A stretch of 64,000 bases of DNA from the NCBI RefSeq assembly GCF_000321415.2, contig NC_019902.2, positions 186,001 to 250,000 of the forward strand, written 5' to 3'. The notes beneath the pieces were generated by a model. That model was not told the DNA's origin. It worked only from the letters and a program-made list of their open reading frames with translations, and did not search any database. A program made the translations under genes and the position numbers. How positions within the stretch are numbered: position 1 is the first letter of the stretch; the number at the start of each line of letters is the position of its first letter. The stretch is from Thioalkalivibrio nitratireducens DSM 14787 (GTDB taxonomy: Bacteria > Pseudomonadota > Gammaproteobacteria > Ectothiorhodospirales > Ectothiorhodospiraceae). Of the stretch, positions 1 through 9,717 are shown one piece after another.

Positions 1-717
1 CGGGTGATCGACCTCGGGTGCGGGCCGGGTGGCGCACTGAAGGCGTTGGCCCAGCGCTACCGCAAGGCCCGGGTAGCCGGGCTGGATTTTGCGCCGGGAA
101 TGGCGCTTCGTGCCCGTGTCCAGGGGCGCTGGTTCCGCCGGCCCTGGGTGATCTGCGCCGATATGGAACGGCTGCCGCTTGCGGATGCGAGCTTCGACCT
201 TGCGATCTCGGCCGCGGCGTTGCAGTGGGTGGCCGACCTCGACCGCGTGTTCGCGGAGGTCCGGCGGGTGGTGGCGCCGGGCGGCCTCTGGCTGTTCGCG
301 ACCTTCGGGCCGGACACGCTGCGCGAGCTGCGTGCGGCGTTCGCCTCGGTGGATGCGGGAGCGGCCACCCACGTGAACGCGTTCATCGACATGCACGATA
401 TCGGCGACGCGCTGGTGCGCGCGGGCTTTGCCGATCCGGTGATGGACCAGGAACGCCTGACCGTGACCTACCCCGACTTCAACGCGCTGTTGCGCGACCT
501 GCGCGGCGTCGGTGTCCGCAATGCGCTGTCCGGGCGTTCGCGCGGACTGCTGGGGCCGCGCCGGCTGCGCGCGGTGGCCGACGCGTATGCATCGCACTAC
601 GGCGAGCAGGGGCGGCTGCCTGCATCCTGGGAAGTGGTCTATGGTCACGCTTGGGTTCCGGCCGCGCCACCGCCCTCGCGGGCTCCGGGGCATTTCATCC
701 CGATCCGGGCCCGGTGA
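1..717 (+). CDS. bioC: Malonyl-ACP O-methyltransferase BioC, 3' part (5' end outside window)
   Basis: The reading frame is open from base 1, so the start lies upstream; about 238 codons are present. It transfers a methyl group from S-adenosylmethionine to the free carboxyl of malonyl-ACP, which starts pimelate assembly for biotin in the cytoplasm. The SAM-binding glycine motif (DLGCGPGG) is at the very start of the visible part. It is followed by the acidic motif II region and by the BioC-typical stretches FGPDTLREL and HVNAFIDMHDIGD. Few other class I methyltransferases have those last two, so the assignment is firm. Only the N-terminal 30-50 residues seem to be missing. The next gene is ccoN, about 170 bp downstream and functionally unrelated. 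Confidence 0.88.
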   Translation, partial: RVIDLGCGPGGALKALAQRYRKARVAGLDFAPGMALRARVQGRWFRRPWVICADMERLPLADASFDLAISAAALQWVADLDRVFAEVRRVVAPGGLWLFATFGPDTLRELRAAFASVDAGAATHVNAFIDMHDIGDALVRAGFADPVMDQERLTVTYPDFNALLRDLRGVGVRNALSGRSRGLLGPRRLRAVADAYASHYGEQGRLPASWEVVYGHAWVPAAPPPSRAPGHFIPIRAR

Positions 718-885
718 AGACGCGGGGGAATAGATCGGATCCGCGCTCCGTCGCCTCATTCGGGGCGCCGGAGAGGGGATGGAGCCTGTATGGGCGTTGC
801 TTTTTTCTGGTGAGTTCTTGGGGTACAGTTCACGTCCCGGCGCGCCGGGCATACCGTATTCCCCGCAGGCAAGGTGGAAATCAAT

Positions 886-2370
886 ATGTCTGAAACTGCA
901 GCAACCGCCGGGTCCGTGCCGGCTTCGACGGCTGTTCCGTCGGAACAGTACAACTACGAAATCGTCAAGAAATTCTCGATCGCGGCGGTCATCTGGGGAG
1001 TGCTCGGGATGGCCGCCGGCGTCTGGATCGCCTCGCAGCTGGCCTGGCCGTTCCTGAACTTCGATATCGCCCAGATCACCTTCGGCCGCTTCCGCCCGGT
1101 CCATACCACGCTGGTGATCTTCGGCTTCGGGGGCAACGCGCTGTTCGCGACCTCGTACTACATCGTGCAGCGCACCTGCCAGACACGGCTGTACGGCGAC
1201 AAGCTAGCGCTGTTCACCTTCTACGGCTGGAACCTCGCGCTGGTCCTCGGCGTGATCACTTACATGGCAGGTATCACCCAGGGTCGCGAGTACGCCGAGT
1301 TCAACTGGCAGATCGACATCCTGATCGCGGTCGTCTGGGTCACCTACTTCTGGATCTACCTGATGACCCTGCTGCGCCGCAGCCAGCCGCACATCTACGT
1401 CGCGAACTGGTTCTTCATGGCATTCATCCTGGCCACCGCGCTGCTGCACATCTTCAACAACCTGCAGGTTCCGGTCAGCCTGACCAGCCCGCATTCCTAC
1501 TCGCTGTTCTCCGGCGTCCAGGATGCAATGACCCAGTGGTGGTACGGACACAACGCGGTCGGCTTCTTCCTCACCGCTGCGTTCCTCGGGATGATGTACT
1601 ACTTCGTGCCGAAACAGGCCGGGCGCCCGATCTACTCGTACAAGCTCTCCATCATCCACTTCTGGGCGCTAGTGTTCCTGTACATGTGGGTGGGCGCGCA
1701 CCACCTGCACTGGACCGCGCTGCCCGACTGGGTGTCGACGCTCGCCGCGACGTTCTCGATCCTGCTGCTGCTGCCTTCCTGGGGCGGGATGATCAACGGG
1801 ATCATGACGCTGTCCGGTGCCTGGGACAAGCTGCGCACCGACCCGATCATGCTGTTCCTGATCACCGCGCTGTCGTTCTACGGCATGTCGACCTTCGAAG
1901 GGCCGATGATGTCGCTGAAGAGCGTGAACGCGCTGTCACACTACACCGACTGGACCGTCGGCCACGTACACTCGGGCGCGCTCGGCTGGGTAGCGATGAT
2001 CACCTTCGGCTCGCTGTACCACCTGATCCCGCGGCTGTGGAACACGCAGCTGTTCAGCCTGCGGCTGGTGTACATCCACTTCTTCCTCGCCACGATCGGG
2101 ATCGTGTTGTACATCGTGTCGATGTGGGTGGCGGGTATCGGTCAGGGGCTGATGCTACGGGCGTTCGACCAGTACGGCAACCTGGCCTACACCTTCACCG
2201 AGTCGGTGGTGTTCCTCCACAAGCCGTACGTGGTCCGGGCGATCGGCGGCGGGTTGTTCCTGCTCGGCATGGTGATCATGGCCTTCAACATCACCGTGAC
2301 CATCCTTTCCGCCAAGCGTGAGAGCCGCGCGACGGAGGCCTCGCGTGCCACCGCCGCCAGCGCGTCCTGA
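886..2370 (+). CDS. ccoN: cbb3-type cytochrome c oxidase subunit I (CcoN)
   Basis: Catalytic subunit of the high-affinity cbb3 oxidase. It carries low-spin heme b, heme b3 and CuB and reduces oxygen in the inner membrane. The 494-residue protein is almost entirely transmembrane. The expected ligand histidines are visible: H73 (heme b), H222 with H272/H273 (CuB), and H360 and H362 in the motif GHVHSG (heme b3 and heme b). I chose the ATG at 886 because AAGGTGG sits 9 bases upstream; an in-frame GTG at 874 overlaps that ribosome site and is less likely. It is first of the ccoNOQP operon. I looked for an FNR-type site upstream and saw none. Confidence 0.96.
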   Translation: MSETAATAGSVPASTAVPSEQYNYEIVKKFSIAAVIWGVLGMAAGVWIASQLAWPFLNFDIAQITFGRFRPVHTTLVIFGFGGNALFATSYYIVQRTCQTRLYGDKLALFTFYGWNLALVLGVITYMAGITQGREYAEFNWQIDILIAVVWVTYFWIYLMTLLRRSQPHIYVANWFFMAFILATALLHIFNNLQVPVSLTSPHSYSLFSGVQDAMTQWWYGHNAVGFFLTAAFLGMMYYFVPKQAGRPIYSYKLSIIHFWALVFLYMWVGAHHLHWTALPDWVSTLAATFSILLLLPSWGGMINGIMTLSGAWDKLRTDPIMLFLITALSFYGMSTFEGPMMSLKSVNALSHYTDWTVGHVHSGALGWVAMITFGSLYHLIPRLWNTQLFSLRLVYIHFFLATIGIVLYIVSMWVAGIGQGLMLRAFDQYGNLAYTFTESVVFLHKPYVVRAIGGGLFLLGMVIMAFNITVTILSAKRESRATEASRATAASAS

Positions 2371-2387
2371 TCCGGAGTTGCCAGACC

Positions 2388-3122
2388 ATGAAGCATGAAA
2401 GTGTCGAGACCAATGCCGGCCTGCTGATCATTCTGACGCTCGCGGTGATCAGCATCGGCGGCCTGGTCGAAATCGTGCCGCTCTTTTACATCAACGACAC
2501 GATCGAGGAGGTCGAGGGCGTGCGCCCCTACACGCCACTGGAGCAGCGGGGGCGCGACATCTACGTGCGCGAAGGCTGCTACACCTGCCACTCGCAGATG
2601 GTACGCCCGTTCCGCGACGAAATGCTCCGCTACGGGCATTACTCGCTGGCGGCGGAGTCGCAGTACGACCACCCGTTCCAGTGGGGATCCAAGCGCACCG
2701 GGCCGGACTTGGCCCGGGTCGGCGGAAAGTACTCCAATGAGTGGCAGGTGCAGCACCTGATCGACCCGCAGTCGTTGGTGCCGGAGTCGATCATGCCGGG
2801 CTACCCCTGGCTTGCGACCACGCCGCTGGACTACTCCGACATCGAAGGGCGGATGATCGCGCTGAAGCGGGTTGGCGTGCCCTATTCGATCAACAGGGAC
2901 GAGTTCGAGGCCAACGTCGAGCATTTCGGTGGGGAGACCGCGCTCATGCTCGACATCAACCGCGCCGAGGACAACCTGATCGCACAGGCGCAGGCCGGAA
3001 ACTACGACGGCGATCCGTCGTTCATCTCGGAGATGGACGCCATCGTCGCCTACCTGCAGGTTCTGGGTACGATGGTGGACTTCAACGAGTACTCGGAGGG
3101 TTACTTTGCCGAGTTCCGATAG
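2388..3122 (+). CDS. ccoO: cbb3-type cytochrome c oxidase subunit II (CcoO)
   Basis: Membrane-anchored mono-heme cytochrome c that passes electrons from CcoP to the CcoN active site. The 244-residue protein has one N-terminal membrane helix (about residues 13-35) and a periplasmic domain with a single CXXCH heme site (C64, C67, H68), followed by the usual SQMVRPF context. Length and architecture match the family. It starts 17 bases after the ccoN stop and is surely co-transcribed with it. Confidence 0.96.
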   Translation: MKHESVETNAGLLIILTLAVISIGGLVEIVPLFYINDTIEEVEGVRPYTPLEQRGRDIYVREGCYTCHSQMVRPFRDEMLRYGHYSLAAESQYDHPFQWGSKRTGPDLARVGGKYSNEWQVQHLIDPQSLVPESIMPGYPWLATTPLDYSDIEGRMIALKRVGVPYSINRDEFEANVEHFGGETALMLDINRAEDNLIAQAQAGNYDGDPSFISEMDAIVAYLQVLGTMVDFNEYSEGYFAEFR

Positions 3123-3151
3123 GCTGTCCCGAGGACAGGGCGGAGGCTCCC

Positions 3152-3373
3152 ATGGCTGAGTTCTGGAGCTGGATCACCGATCTGGGCAACAGCAAGATCG
3201 TCGCGCTGATCCTGTTCATGAGCACGTTCGTCGCGATCGTGATCTACCTGTTCTCGAGCCGCCGGCGTTCCACCCGCTTCGAGTCTTACCGCTACATTCC
3301 GCTGGATGACGAGGACTCCCACCTGGATCCGAACGTCTCTCCCGGCGACCGCAACAAGGGCGAAAGGTCATGA
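3152..3373 (+). CDS. ccoQ: cbb3-type oxidase subunit CcoQ
   Basis: A 73-residue protein with one membrane helix (about residues 15-33) and an acidic, proline-containing cytoplasmic tail, as expected for CcoQ, which stabilises the cbb3 complex. The start at 3152 follows CGGAGG (3141-3146) at good spacing; longer upstream extensions of this frame overlap ccoO and are shadows. The stop overlaps the ccoP start by four bases (ATGA), which suggests translational coupling. CcoQ proteins are poorly conserved, so the call rests on size, topology and position between ccoO and ccoP. Confidence 0.9.
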   Translation: MAEFWSWITDLGNSKIVALILFMSTFVAIVIYLFSSRRRSTRFESYRYIPLDDEDSHLDPNVSPGDRNKGERS

Positions 3374-4299
3374 GCACGAACGAGAATCCGAGCAAGAAGC
3401 CGGGCGAGGTCGAGACCACCGGCCACGTCTGGGACGCGAACCTGCAGGAGTACAACAATCCGCTCCCCCGCTGGTGGCTGTGGGGCTTCTATGCCACCGT
3501 GGTCTTCGCCGTGGTGTACTGGATCCTGTACCCCGCCTGGCCGGTGGGCGACACGTTCACCAAGGGCCTGAATACCGTCACCTTCATGGAAGACGGCGAA
3601 GAGCGCACCATGCACTGGAACACCCGGGCACTGCTGACTCACGACATGCAGAGCGGCAAGCACGCAGTGCGCCAGCGCGAAATGCTCGAGCGCGTCGGTG
3701 AAATGGATTACGACACCATCCTGGCCGATGTCGACGCGATGAGCTTCGTGAATGCCTATGCCAAGGGTTCGTTCGGCACCTGGTGTGCCGCCTGCCACCA
3801 GACCGGCGGAGCGGGGGTCATCGGATTGTATCCGAATCTTCGCAACGACCAGTGGAAGTGGGGTGGCACCGTGGCCGAGATCGAGGAGACGCTGGTGAAC
3901 GGCCGGCTCGGCTACATGCCCGGTTACCGCGAGACGCTGAACAGCGAACAGTTGGAGCAGGTCGCCTCTTACGTGCTGTCCCTGAACAACTACGACATGG
4001 ACGGGGATCCAGTCGCCGCAGGCGCGGAGATCTTCACCGGACATCTCGGCGGTTGTTTTCAGTGCCATGGCATGGACGCGCAGGGGCTGACCTCGCAGGG
4101 TGCCCCCAACCTCAGCAACAACCTCTGGGCGCTGGTCGACGTGCCGGGCGCGGCCGACGACGAGGAGCGAGTGGCCCGGGTTGCCGAGTTCGTGCGTGAC
4201 GGAATCCAGCGCGAGATGCCGGCCTTTGCCGACCGCCTGTCCCCAACCGAGATCCGGGTGCTGACCGCCTACGTGCACTCGCTGGGCGGGGGGCAGTAA
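3370..4299 (+). CDS. ccoP: cbb3-type cytochrome c oxidase subunit III (CcoP), di-heme
   Basis: Di-heme cytochrome c subunit that takes electrons from soluble cytochrome c. The 309-residue protein has an N-terminal cytoplasmic stretch, a membrane helix near residues 38-58, and two cytochrome c domains with CXXCH sites at C139/C142/H143 and C229/C232/H233. The N-terminal GHVWDANLQEYNNPLPRWW region is the typical CcoP signature. It is translationally coupled to ccoQ by ATGA. It ends the structural operon; about 270 bp without a recognisable gene follows before ccoG. Confidence 0.96.
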   Translation: MSTNENPSKKPGEVETTGHVWDANLQEYNNPLPRWWLWGFYATVVFAVVYWILYPAWPVGDTFTKGLNTVTFMEDGEERTMHWNTRALLTHDMQSGKHAVRQREMLERVGEMDYDTILADVDAMSFVNAYAKGSFGTWCAACHQTGGAGVIGLYPNLRNDQWKWGGTVAEIEETLVNGRLGYMPGYRETLNSEQLEQVASYVLSLNNYDMDGDPVAAGAEIFTGHLGGCFQCHGMDAQGLTSQGAPNLSNNLWALVDVPGAADDEERVARVAEFVRDGIQREMPAFADRLSPTEIRVLTAYVHSLGGGQ

Positions 4300-4569
4300 A
4301 GCCGCACGCGATTTCGCTCGCGGCGGGCCTGAAGGGCGGCTGCGGGACGCGCGCACCCGCTCCGTGCGTTGCGTGCCCGCGCTGCCTTCGCGTTGCAGGC
4401 GTGTTCACTTCCGCAATTCCGCTGCGTGTACTGGCGGGGTTCCTCGCCGATGACGGTAAACTGTCCCCGGCGCGTGGGCGCGGGGCCGATCCGCCCGGTT
4501 CGGGGCGGTCCCGGACCGTCGGTCATAGCGGCCCCGCAGCGCCGTACCGTCCTTTCCACCGAGCGCCCG

Positions 4570-5970
4570 ATGTCCCAGCCCCTGTACCAGGCCCGCATTC
4601 CGATCCATCCGCGTTCCGTCGAGGGCCGCTTCCGGAACCTGAAGTACGGGATTCTGTTCCTCGCCTACGCGGTATTCTTCCTGCTGCCGTGGCTGCGCTG
4701 GGAGCGGGAGACCGGGCCTTCGCAAGCGGTACTGTTCGACATTCCACACCGCCGGTTCTACCTGTTCGACCTGATCGTCTATCCGCAGGACATTTTCTGG
4801 CTCGCCGGGCTGCTGATGATCGCGGCACTGCTGCTGTTCTTCGTGACCGGGCTCGCCGGGCGGGTCTTCTGCGGCTATTTCTGCTTCCAGACGCTGTGGA
4901 CCGACGTGTACATGTTTCTGGAGCGCCGGATCCAGGGCGAGCGCCCGGCGCGGATCCGGCTGTCCAACCAGCCGTGGAACGCCGAGAAGATCCTGAAACT
5001 CGGCGCGACTCACGCGTCCTGGCTGCTGGTCGCGTTCGCGACCGGTCTGGGCTTCGTGCTCTATTGGGCCGATGCACCCACCATGGTGCGCGAGTTCTTC
5101 ACCGGCCAGGCGGCCCACGCGGCCTACGTGACGACCGGGCTGCTGACGCTGACCACGTATACCTTCGCCGGACTCGCGCGCGAGCAGGTCTGTACCTACA
5201 TGTGCCCGTATGCGCGTTTTCAGTCGGTGATGTTCGACCGCGATACGCTGATCGTCTCCTACGATCGTGCACGCGGGGAAGGCATGGCCGGCCGCGCAAA
5301 GCCCGCGCGCGATCTCCGATCCCGTGACGAGCGCCAGCAGGCCGGTGTCGGCGACTGCATCGACTGCGGGTACTGCGTGCAGGTCTGCCCGACCGGGATC
5401 GACATCCGCAACGGGCTGCAGATCGAGTGCATTCACTGTGCGCTGTGCATCGATGCCTGCGACGCGATCATGGACAAGCAGGGCTGGCCGCGCGGACTGA
5501 TCCGTTACACCTCCGAGAACGCGCTCGAGGGCGGGAAGACCCGGTTCCTGAAGCTGAAGACGGTCGGTTATGGGACGGCCATCCTGATCATCGGTACGCT
5601 TCTGGTCCTCAGTGTGCTGCACCGGCCCGAACTCGACGCCAACGTCAGCCAGGTGCGCCAGCCGCTGTTCGTGCAGATGGCCGATGGCAGCACCCAGAAC
5701 AGCTACGAGATCGCGCTGAACAACAAGACACAGCGCCGGCTGGATCTGGAGATCCGGGTAGTCGGCCTAGAGGGCGCGGACCTGGATCTGGGGCGCGTCG
5801 AGGAGATCGTGCTCGAGCCCACCCAGCGCACGACCGTGCTCGCGCGGGTACGTTACCATCCGGAGCCGGGCGGCAGCCCGTCGCGGCTGCCGCTGGAGTT
5901 CGAGATCGTCGAGCGCGAGGGGTTGGTGGAGCCGGTGCGGGTCGGCTCGCAGTTGAGCCTGCGACCCTGA
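4570..5970 (+). CDS. ccoG: Cytochrome oxidase accessory protein CcoG (FixG/RdxA), polyferredoxin
   Basis: Membrane iron-sulfur protein needed for cbb3 oxidase assembly, in some species as a Cu(II) reductase that feeds copper to the oxidase. The 466-residue protein has several membrane helices, the conserved loops FCGYFCFQ and CTYMCPYARFQ, and two 4Fe-4S clusters (C263/C266/C269/C273 and C287/C290/C293/C297). A C-terminal immunoglobulin-like FixG domain lies at about residues 350-466. The frame is open back to 4369, but the homology begins at MSQPLYQARIPIHPRSVEG, so I set the start at 4570. Confidence 0.95.
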   Translation: MSQPLYQARIPIHPRSVEGRFRNLKYGILFLAYAVFFLLPWLRWERETGPSQAVLFDIPHRRFYLFDLIVYPQDIFWLAGLLMIAALLLFFVTGLAGRVFCGYFCFQTLWTDVYMFLERRIQGERPARIRLSNQPWNAEKILKLGATHASWLLVAFATGLGFVLYWADAPTMVREFFTGQAAHAAYVTTGLLTLTTYTFAGLAREQVCTYMCPYARFQSVMFDRDTLIVSYDRARGEGMAGRAKPARDLRSRDERQQAGVGDCIDCGYCVQVCPTGIDIRNGLQIECIHCALCIDACDAIMDKQGWPRGLIRYTSENALEGGKTRFLKLKTVGYGTAILIIGTLLVLSVLHRPELDANVSQVRQPLFVQMADGSTQNSYEIALNNKTQRRLDLEIRVVGLEGADLDLGRVEEIVLEPTQRTTVLARVRYHPEPGGSPSRLPLEFEIVEREGLVEPVRVGSQLSLRP

Positions 5971-6015
5971 AGGCCGCATCCTCCCCGTTGGGAAGGGGGA
6001 GGGGCTTTTGCGCCG

Positions 6016-6035
6016 CTCTCCCGCTTGCGGGAGAG
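6016..6035. terminator. Perfect 9-bp-stem hairpin after ccoG (CTCTCCCGC palindrome)
   Basis: CTCTCCCGC and its exact complement GCGGGAGAG are separated by TT. The hairpin sits 46 bases after the ccoG stop. No T-run follows, so a role in transcription termination is uncertain. A related hairpin lies downstream of metH (51218-51240), so this may instead be a member of a dispersed repeat family. Confidence 0.45.
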
Positions 6036-6124
6036 GAGTGAGGGGGCGGGGCCGGTGGGGTGGCTGGAACCCTTCTGGCAAGGCCGGTATGTTTTCGTGT
6101 TACGTTTAATAGCAGGTCGCTGTG

Positions 6125-6949
6125 ATGGATAATCTGGTCGTCTCACTCGGACTCGGGGTTGCGCTGATCGCGGCCCTGTTCTTCCTGATCTACCGGTTCA
6201 CCCGCTTGCGCGGCTACCAGACGGCCGGGCTGGTGCTGGCAATCACGATGATCGTGTTCGTCCCGCTGTCGGTGTTGAGCTGGAGCGGTGCGGACGTGTT
6301 CGCGATCCATCTCGCGCTCTACGTGATCGTGCCCTACGGCCTCGGGATCATCACCACCCAGATCGAAGGGGAACGTGGCACGAAGGCGAAGCGTGGCCGG
6401 TTGCACTGGGCGCCGATGACCATCCTCGCTTTCTTCGGCGTGGTGGCCACCGTCAATGCGGTGCTGCTTTCGTGGGCCAACAACGGCATGCCGACCCAGC
6501 TCGTCGGGGTGTTCCTGCCGGAGCCGCAGAGCCAGGCGTCCGAGGTCACCTCGGGTTTTCCCGGTACCGTTGCCAGGATCGGCGAGCGCAAGGAGGCGCT
6601 GGCGGTGGACTACGTGACTCACTTACGCCAGCAGCGCGAGCTCGGCTGGCAGGTGTACCAGGGTTGGCGGTCGCGGCCCACCGCGGGCGAACCGGCGCTG
6701 TTCCAGGTGCGGGTGCTCGATCGGGACGGCGAACCGATCTCGGATGCGGCGATCGAGGGTGAGTTCATGCGCGTCTCCGACTTCAGCCTGGACCAGTCGT
6801 TCGCGATGCGGCCGGTCGGGGGCGGGCTCTACGAGGCGCAGGTCGCGCTGCCGGCCGCGGGGCGCTGGGACCTGCTGTTCCGCGTGCAGCGCGGGGACGA
6901 GGTGCACGAGCAGCAGGCCAGCACGAGCGTTCGCGCAACCCGTGGCTGA
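6125..6949 (+). CDS. FixH/CcoH-like cbb3 oxidase assembly protein with an extended membrane N-terminus
   Basis: Placed between ccoG and ccoI, where ccoH/fixH belongs; CcoH assists maturation of the cbb3 complex. The protein is 274 residues, while classical CcoH is about 160. The last of its four predicted helices, with a VNAVLL-type helix end, and the C-terminal periplasmic beta domain (about residues 170-270) resemble FixH. Residues 1-100 add three further helices and an IEGERGTKAKRG cytoplasmic loop. The canonical tyrosine-rich motif after the FixH helix is not evident. The ATG at 6125 is preferred over a GTG at 6122. Position and fold argue for a CcoH role; the extra helices are unexplained. 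Confidence 0.75.
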   Translation: MDNLVVSLGLGVALIAALFFLIYRFTRLRGYQTAGLVLAITMIVFVPLSVLSWSGADVFAIHLALYVIVPYGLGIITTQIEGERGTKAKRGRLHWAPMTILAFFGVVATVNAVLLSWANNGMPTQLVGVFLPEPQSQASEVTSGFPGTVARIGERKEALAVDYVTHLRQQRELGWQVYQGWRSRPTAGEPALFQVRVLDRDGEPISDAAIEGEFMRVSDFSLDQSFAMRPVGGGLYEAQVALPAAGRWDLLFRVQRGDEVHEQQASTSVRATRG

Positions 6950-7125
6950 CGTGCCTCCCTCAGCGCCAATGGGGACGCTCGATCACCCGCGGTGCCGCCG
7001 TTCCGTGAGGTTGGCGGCGCCCGGACCGTGCCGCGCGTCATTCGAAGGATCGCGGCCCGCGGTTTCGTCCGGCCTGCGGATCCGAAACTCGTGACCGGAC
7101 CGGCTGGCGTCCGAGCATTCGACCG

Positions 7126-9678
7126 ATGACGACTGAAAATCAGCCGCAGGGCACCGATCTGACCGATGGCTGCTTCCACTGCGGTCTGCCGATTCCCCGC
7201 GCCGCGCATTACCCGGTGACTTTCGAGGGGCGGCCTCGCGAAACCTGCTGCGGCGGTTGCCAGGCGGTCGCGAACGCGATCATCGACAACGGCCTGGGGG
7301 GCTACTACCACCACCGCACCGCGCCGGCCGGAAGCCCGGGCGAGCCGCTGATCCCCGATGAACTGCGCGAACTGAAGCTGTTCGACGAGCCCGAGGTGCA
7401 GCGGCAGTTCGTGATCGACGAGACCGACCGGGCTTCCGGCAAGGTGTTGCGCGAGGCCTCGCTGATCCTCGAGGGTATCACCTGCGCGGCCTGTGTCTGG
7501 CTGAACGAGCGCCATGTCCGGGCCATCCCGGGGGTGGCCGAGTTCGCGGTCAACTACTCGACCCACCGGGCCCGGGTGCGCTGGGATCCCGAGCGTTTGG
7601 TGTTGTCCGATATCCTGCAGGCGATCCGCGCGATCGGCTACCGTGCCCATCCCTATGATCCCGGGACGCGCGACCAGGCCTTTCGGCGGGAGCGGCATCT
7701 GGCGCTGCGTCGGCTCGCGGTCGCCGGTCTCGGGATGATGCAGGTGATGATGCTGGCGGTCGCGCTCTGGCTGGGTGCCGGCGACGAGACCCATGCCGAC
7801 CTGCTGCAGTTCATGCGCTGGATTGCGGCCGGGTTGACGACACCGGTGGTGTTCTACTCGGCGCTGCCGTTCTTCCAGAGCGCCTGGCGCGACCTTCGCC
7901 AGCGCCAGCTCGGGATGGACGTGCCGGTCAGCCTGGCGATTGCGAGCACCTATGCGGCGAGCGTCTACTCCGTCGCGCTGGGCACCGGCGAGCACGTCTA
8001 TTTCGAGTCGGTGGCGATGTTCGTGTTCTTCCTGTTGACCAGCCGCTACCTGGAGCTGATGGCGCGGCAGCGCTCGAGCCAGGCGATCGACCGCCTCGAC
8101 CGGCTGATTCCCGCGCTGGCCGTGCGGGTCGACGCCAGTGGTCGCGACGAGCAGGTTCCGGTAACGCAACTGGTGCCCGGGGACCGGGTGCGTGTGCGGC
8201 CCGGCGAACCGCTTCCGGCGGACGGCGTGGTCGATGAAGGTGAATCGACGGTGAATCAGGCGCTGCTGACCGGTGAGCCGGAGCCCTGCCTGCGCCGCAC
8301 CGGGGATGCGGTCACCGGCGGCACGGTGAACGTGGACAGCCCGCTGGTGGTGCGGATCACCCGGGTTGGTGCCGAGACCACGCTGGCGGCGATCCAGCGC
8401 CTGCTCGACCGGGCCCAGACCGAGAAGCCGCGGCTCGCGCGGATGGCGGAGAAGGGTACTGGGCACTTCGTTGCGGCGGTGTTGATCCTGACCGCGCTGG
8501 TCGGGCTGACCTGGTATGTCTGGATCGCCCCCGACCGGGCCTTCTGGGTGGTGGTCGCAATGCTGGTCGCGACCTGCCCCTGTGCGCTGGCTTTGGCGAC
8601 CCCGGTTGCGATCACGACGACCACCGGCGTCCTGTCGCGGATGGGGCTGCTGTTGACCCGCGGGCAGGCGGTCGAAGATCTGGCGCGTGCCCGGGTGTTC
8701 TGTTTCGACAAGACCGGCACGCTGACGATTGGCCGTCCGGAGTGGATCGGAACCCAGGTGCTGGCCCCGGGCTGGAACGAGCAATCCCTGCTGTCGGCCG
8801 CGGCTGCGCTGGAGCGCCACTCGGAGCACCCGTTGGCGAGAGCCCTGGTCCGCGCCGCCGGTGACCGGGAATTGCCACGTGTTCAGGATCTGCGCAACTC
8901 GCCGGGCCGCGGACTGGCGGGATGCCTCGACGCACAGGAGATCCGGATCGGGACGCCCGAGTTCGTGGGCCTGGAGCGGGTGCCGGACGATGTCCGACCG
9001 CCGCCCGCGCACGGTCATGCAACGGCGGTCTGGATCGCCCGTGGCGGTCAGGTGCTGGGCGTGTTCTGGTTCGCCGACCCTCCGCGCCAGCAGATGGAGC
9101 AGACGGTGACGGACCTGCGGGAGCTGGGCCTCGAGGTGGTGCTGCTGTCGGGGGATCGCCCCGAAGCGGCCGCCGCGTTCGCCGCTCGGGCGGGTATCGA
9201 TGAGGCTCATGGCGGCATGACGCCCGAGGACAAGGTCGCCTACGTGCGCGCACGCCAGTCCCGCGGTGAGATAGTGGTGATGGCCGGGGAGGGGATCAAC
9301 GATGCGCCGGTGCTGGCCGGTGCGGATGTCTCGCTCGCGATGGGCAGCGGAACCCGGATCGCGCAGACTCAGTCGGACCTGGTGCTGATGTCCGACCGGC
9401 TGGAGGCGATTCCGGCGGCGGTGCGTCAGGCACGCCGCACATTGCGCATTGTGCGCCAGAACATTGTCTGGGCGGTGGGTTACAATGCGTTGGCGCTGCC
9501 GGTGGCAGCCACGGGACTTCTGACGCCGTGGCTCGCCGCACTGGGTATGTCGCTGAGTTCGCTGCTGGTGGTCGGCAATGCGCTGCGGCTGCGCCAAGAG
9601 GACCGGAATCTGCCGGCAAGACTCAGCGGGCAGCCGGCGCTGCACGCCGCGGTGGTCCGCCCGGCCCGCGACGGCTGA
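7126..9678 (+). CDS. ccoI: Copper-translocating P-type ATPase CcoI (FixI)
   Basis: Exports copper across the inner membrane for loading CuB of cbb3 oxidase. The 850-residue protein has an N-terminal cysteine-rich domain (C16, C19, C41, C42, C45), a heavy-metal domain with C120-A-A-C123, the transport-site CPC (C484, C486), the phosphorylation motif DKTGT (D528), and hinge and nucleotide domains. The hinge motif reads GEGIND with E722, where P1B ATPases normally have GDGIND, so the usual magnesium-ligand Asp is a Glu. Everything else is intact. It lies between the FixH-like gene and ccoS, the normal cco maturation order. Confidence 0.93.
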   Translation: MTTENQPQGTDLTDGCFHCGLPIPRAAHYPVTFEGRPRETCCGGCQAVANAIIDNGLGGYYHHRTAPAGSPGEPLIPDELRELKLFDEPEVQRQFVIDETDRASGKVLREASLILEGITCAACVWLNERHVRAIPGVAEFAVNYSTHRARVRWDPERLVLSDILQAIRAIGYRAHPYDPGTRDQAFRRERHLALRRLAVAGLGMMQVMMLAVALWLGAGDETHADLLQFMRWIAAGLTTPVVFYSALPFFQSAWRDLRQRQLGMDVPVSLAIASTYAASVYSVALGTGEHVYFESVAMFVFFLLTSRYLELMARQRSSQAIDRLDRLIPALAVRVDASGRDEQVPVTQLVPGDRVRVRPGEPLPADGVVDEGESTVNQALLTGEPEPCLRRTGDAVTGGTVNVDSPLVVRITRVGAETTLAAIQRLLDRAQTEKPRLARMAEKGTGHFVAAVLILTALVGLTWYVWIAPDRAFWVVVAMLVATCPCALALATPVAITTTTGVLSRMGLLLTRGQAVEDLARARVFCFDKTGTLTIGRPEWIGTQVLAPGWNEQSLLSAAAALERHSEHPLARALVRAAGDRELPRVQDLRNSPGRGLAGCLDAQEIRIGTPEFVGLERVPDDVRPPPAHGHATAVWIARGGQVLGVFWFADPPRQQMEQTVTDLRELGLEVVLLSGDRPEAAAAFAARAGIDEAHGGMTPEDKVAYVRARQSRGEIVVMAGEGINDAPVLAGADVSLAMGSGTRIAQTQSDLVLMSDRLEAIPAAVRQARRTLRIVRQNIVWAVGYNALALPVAATGLLTPWLAALGMSLSSLLVVGNALRLRQEDRNLPARLSGQPALHAAVVRPARDG

Positions 9679-9717
9679 TCCTGGCCATCGCCCGCGGGGA
9701 CACGCTAGACTGTCGGG

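Noticed and set aside
720-885. FNR site expected upstream of ccoN
   Set aside because: No TTGAT-N4-ATCAA-like dyad is present in the gap; only a weak promoter-like TTGCTT ... TACAGT with an overlong spacer.
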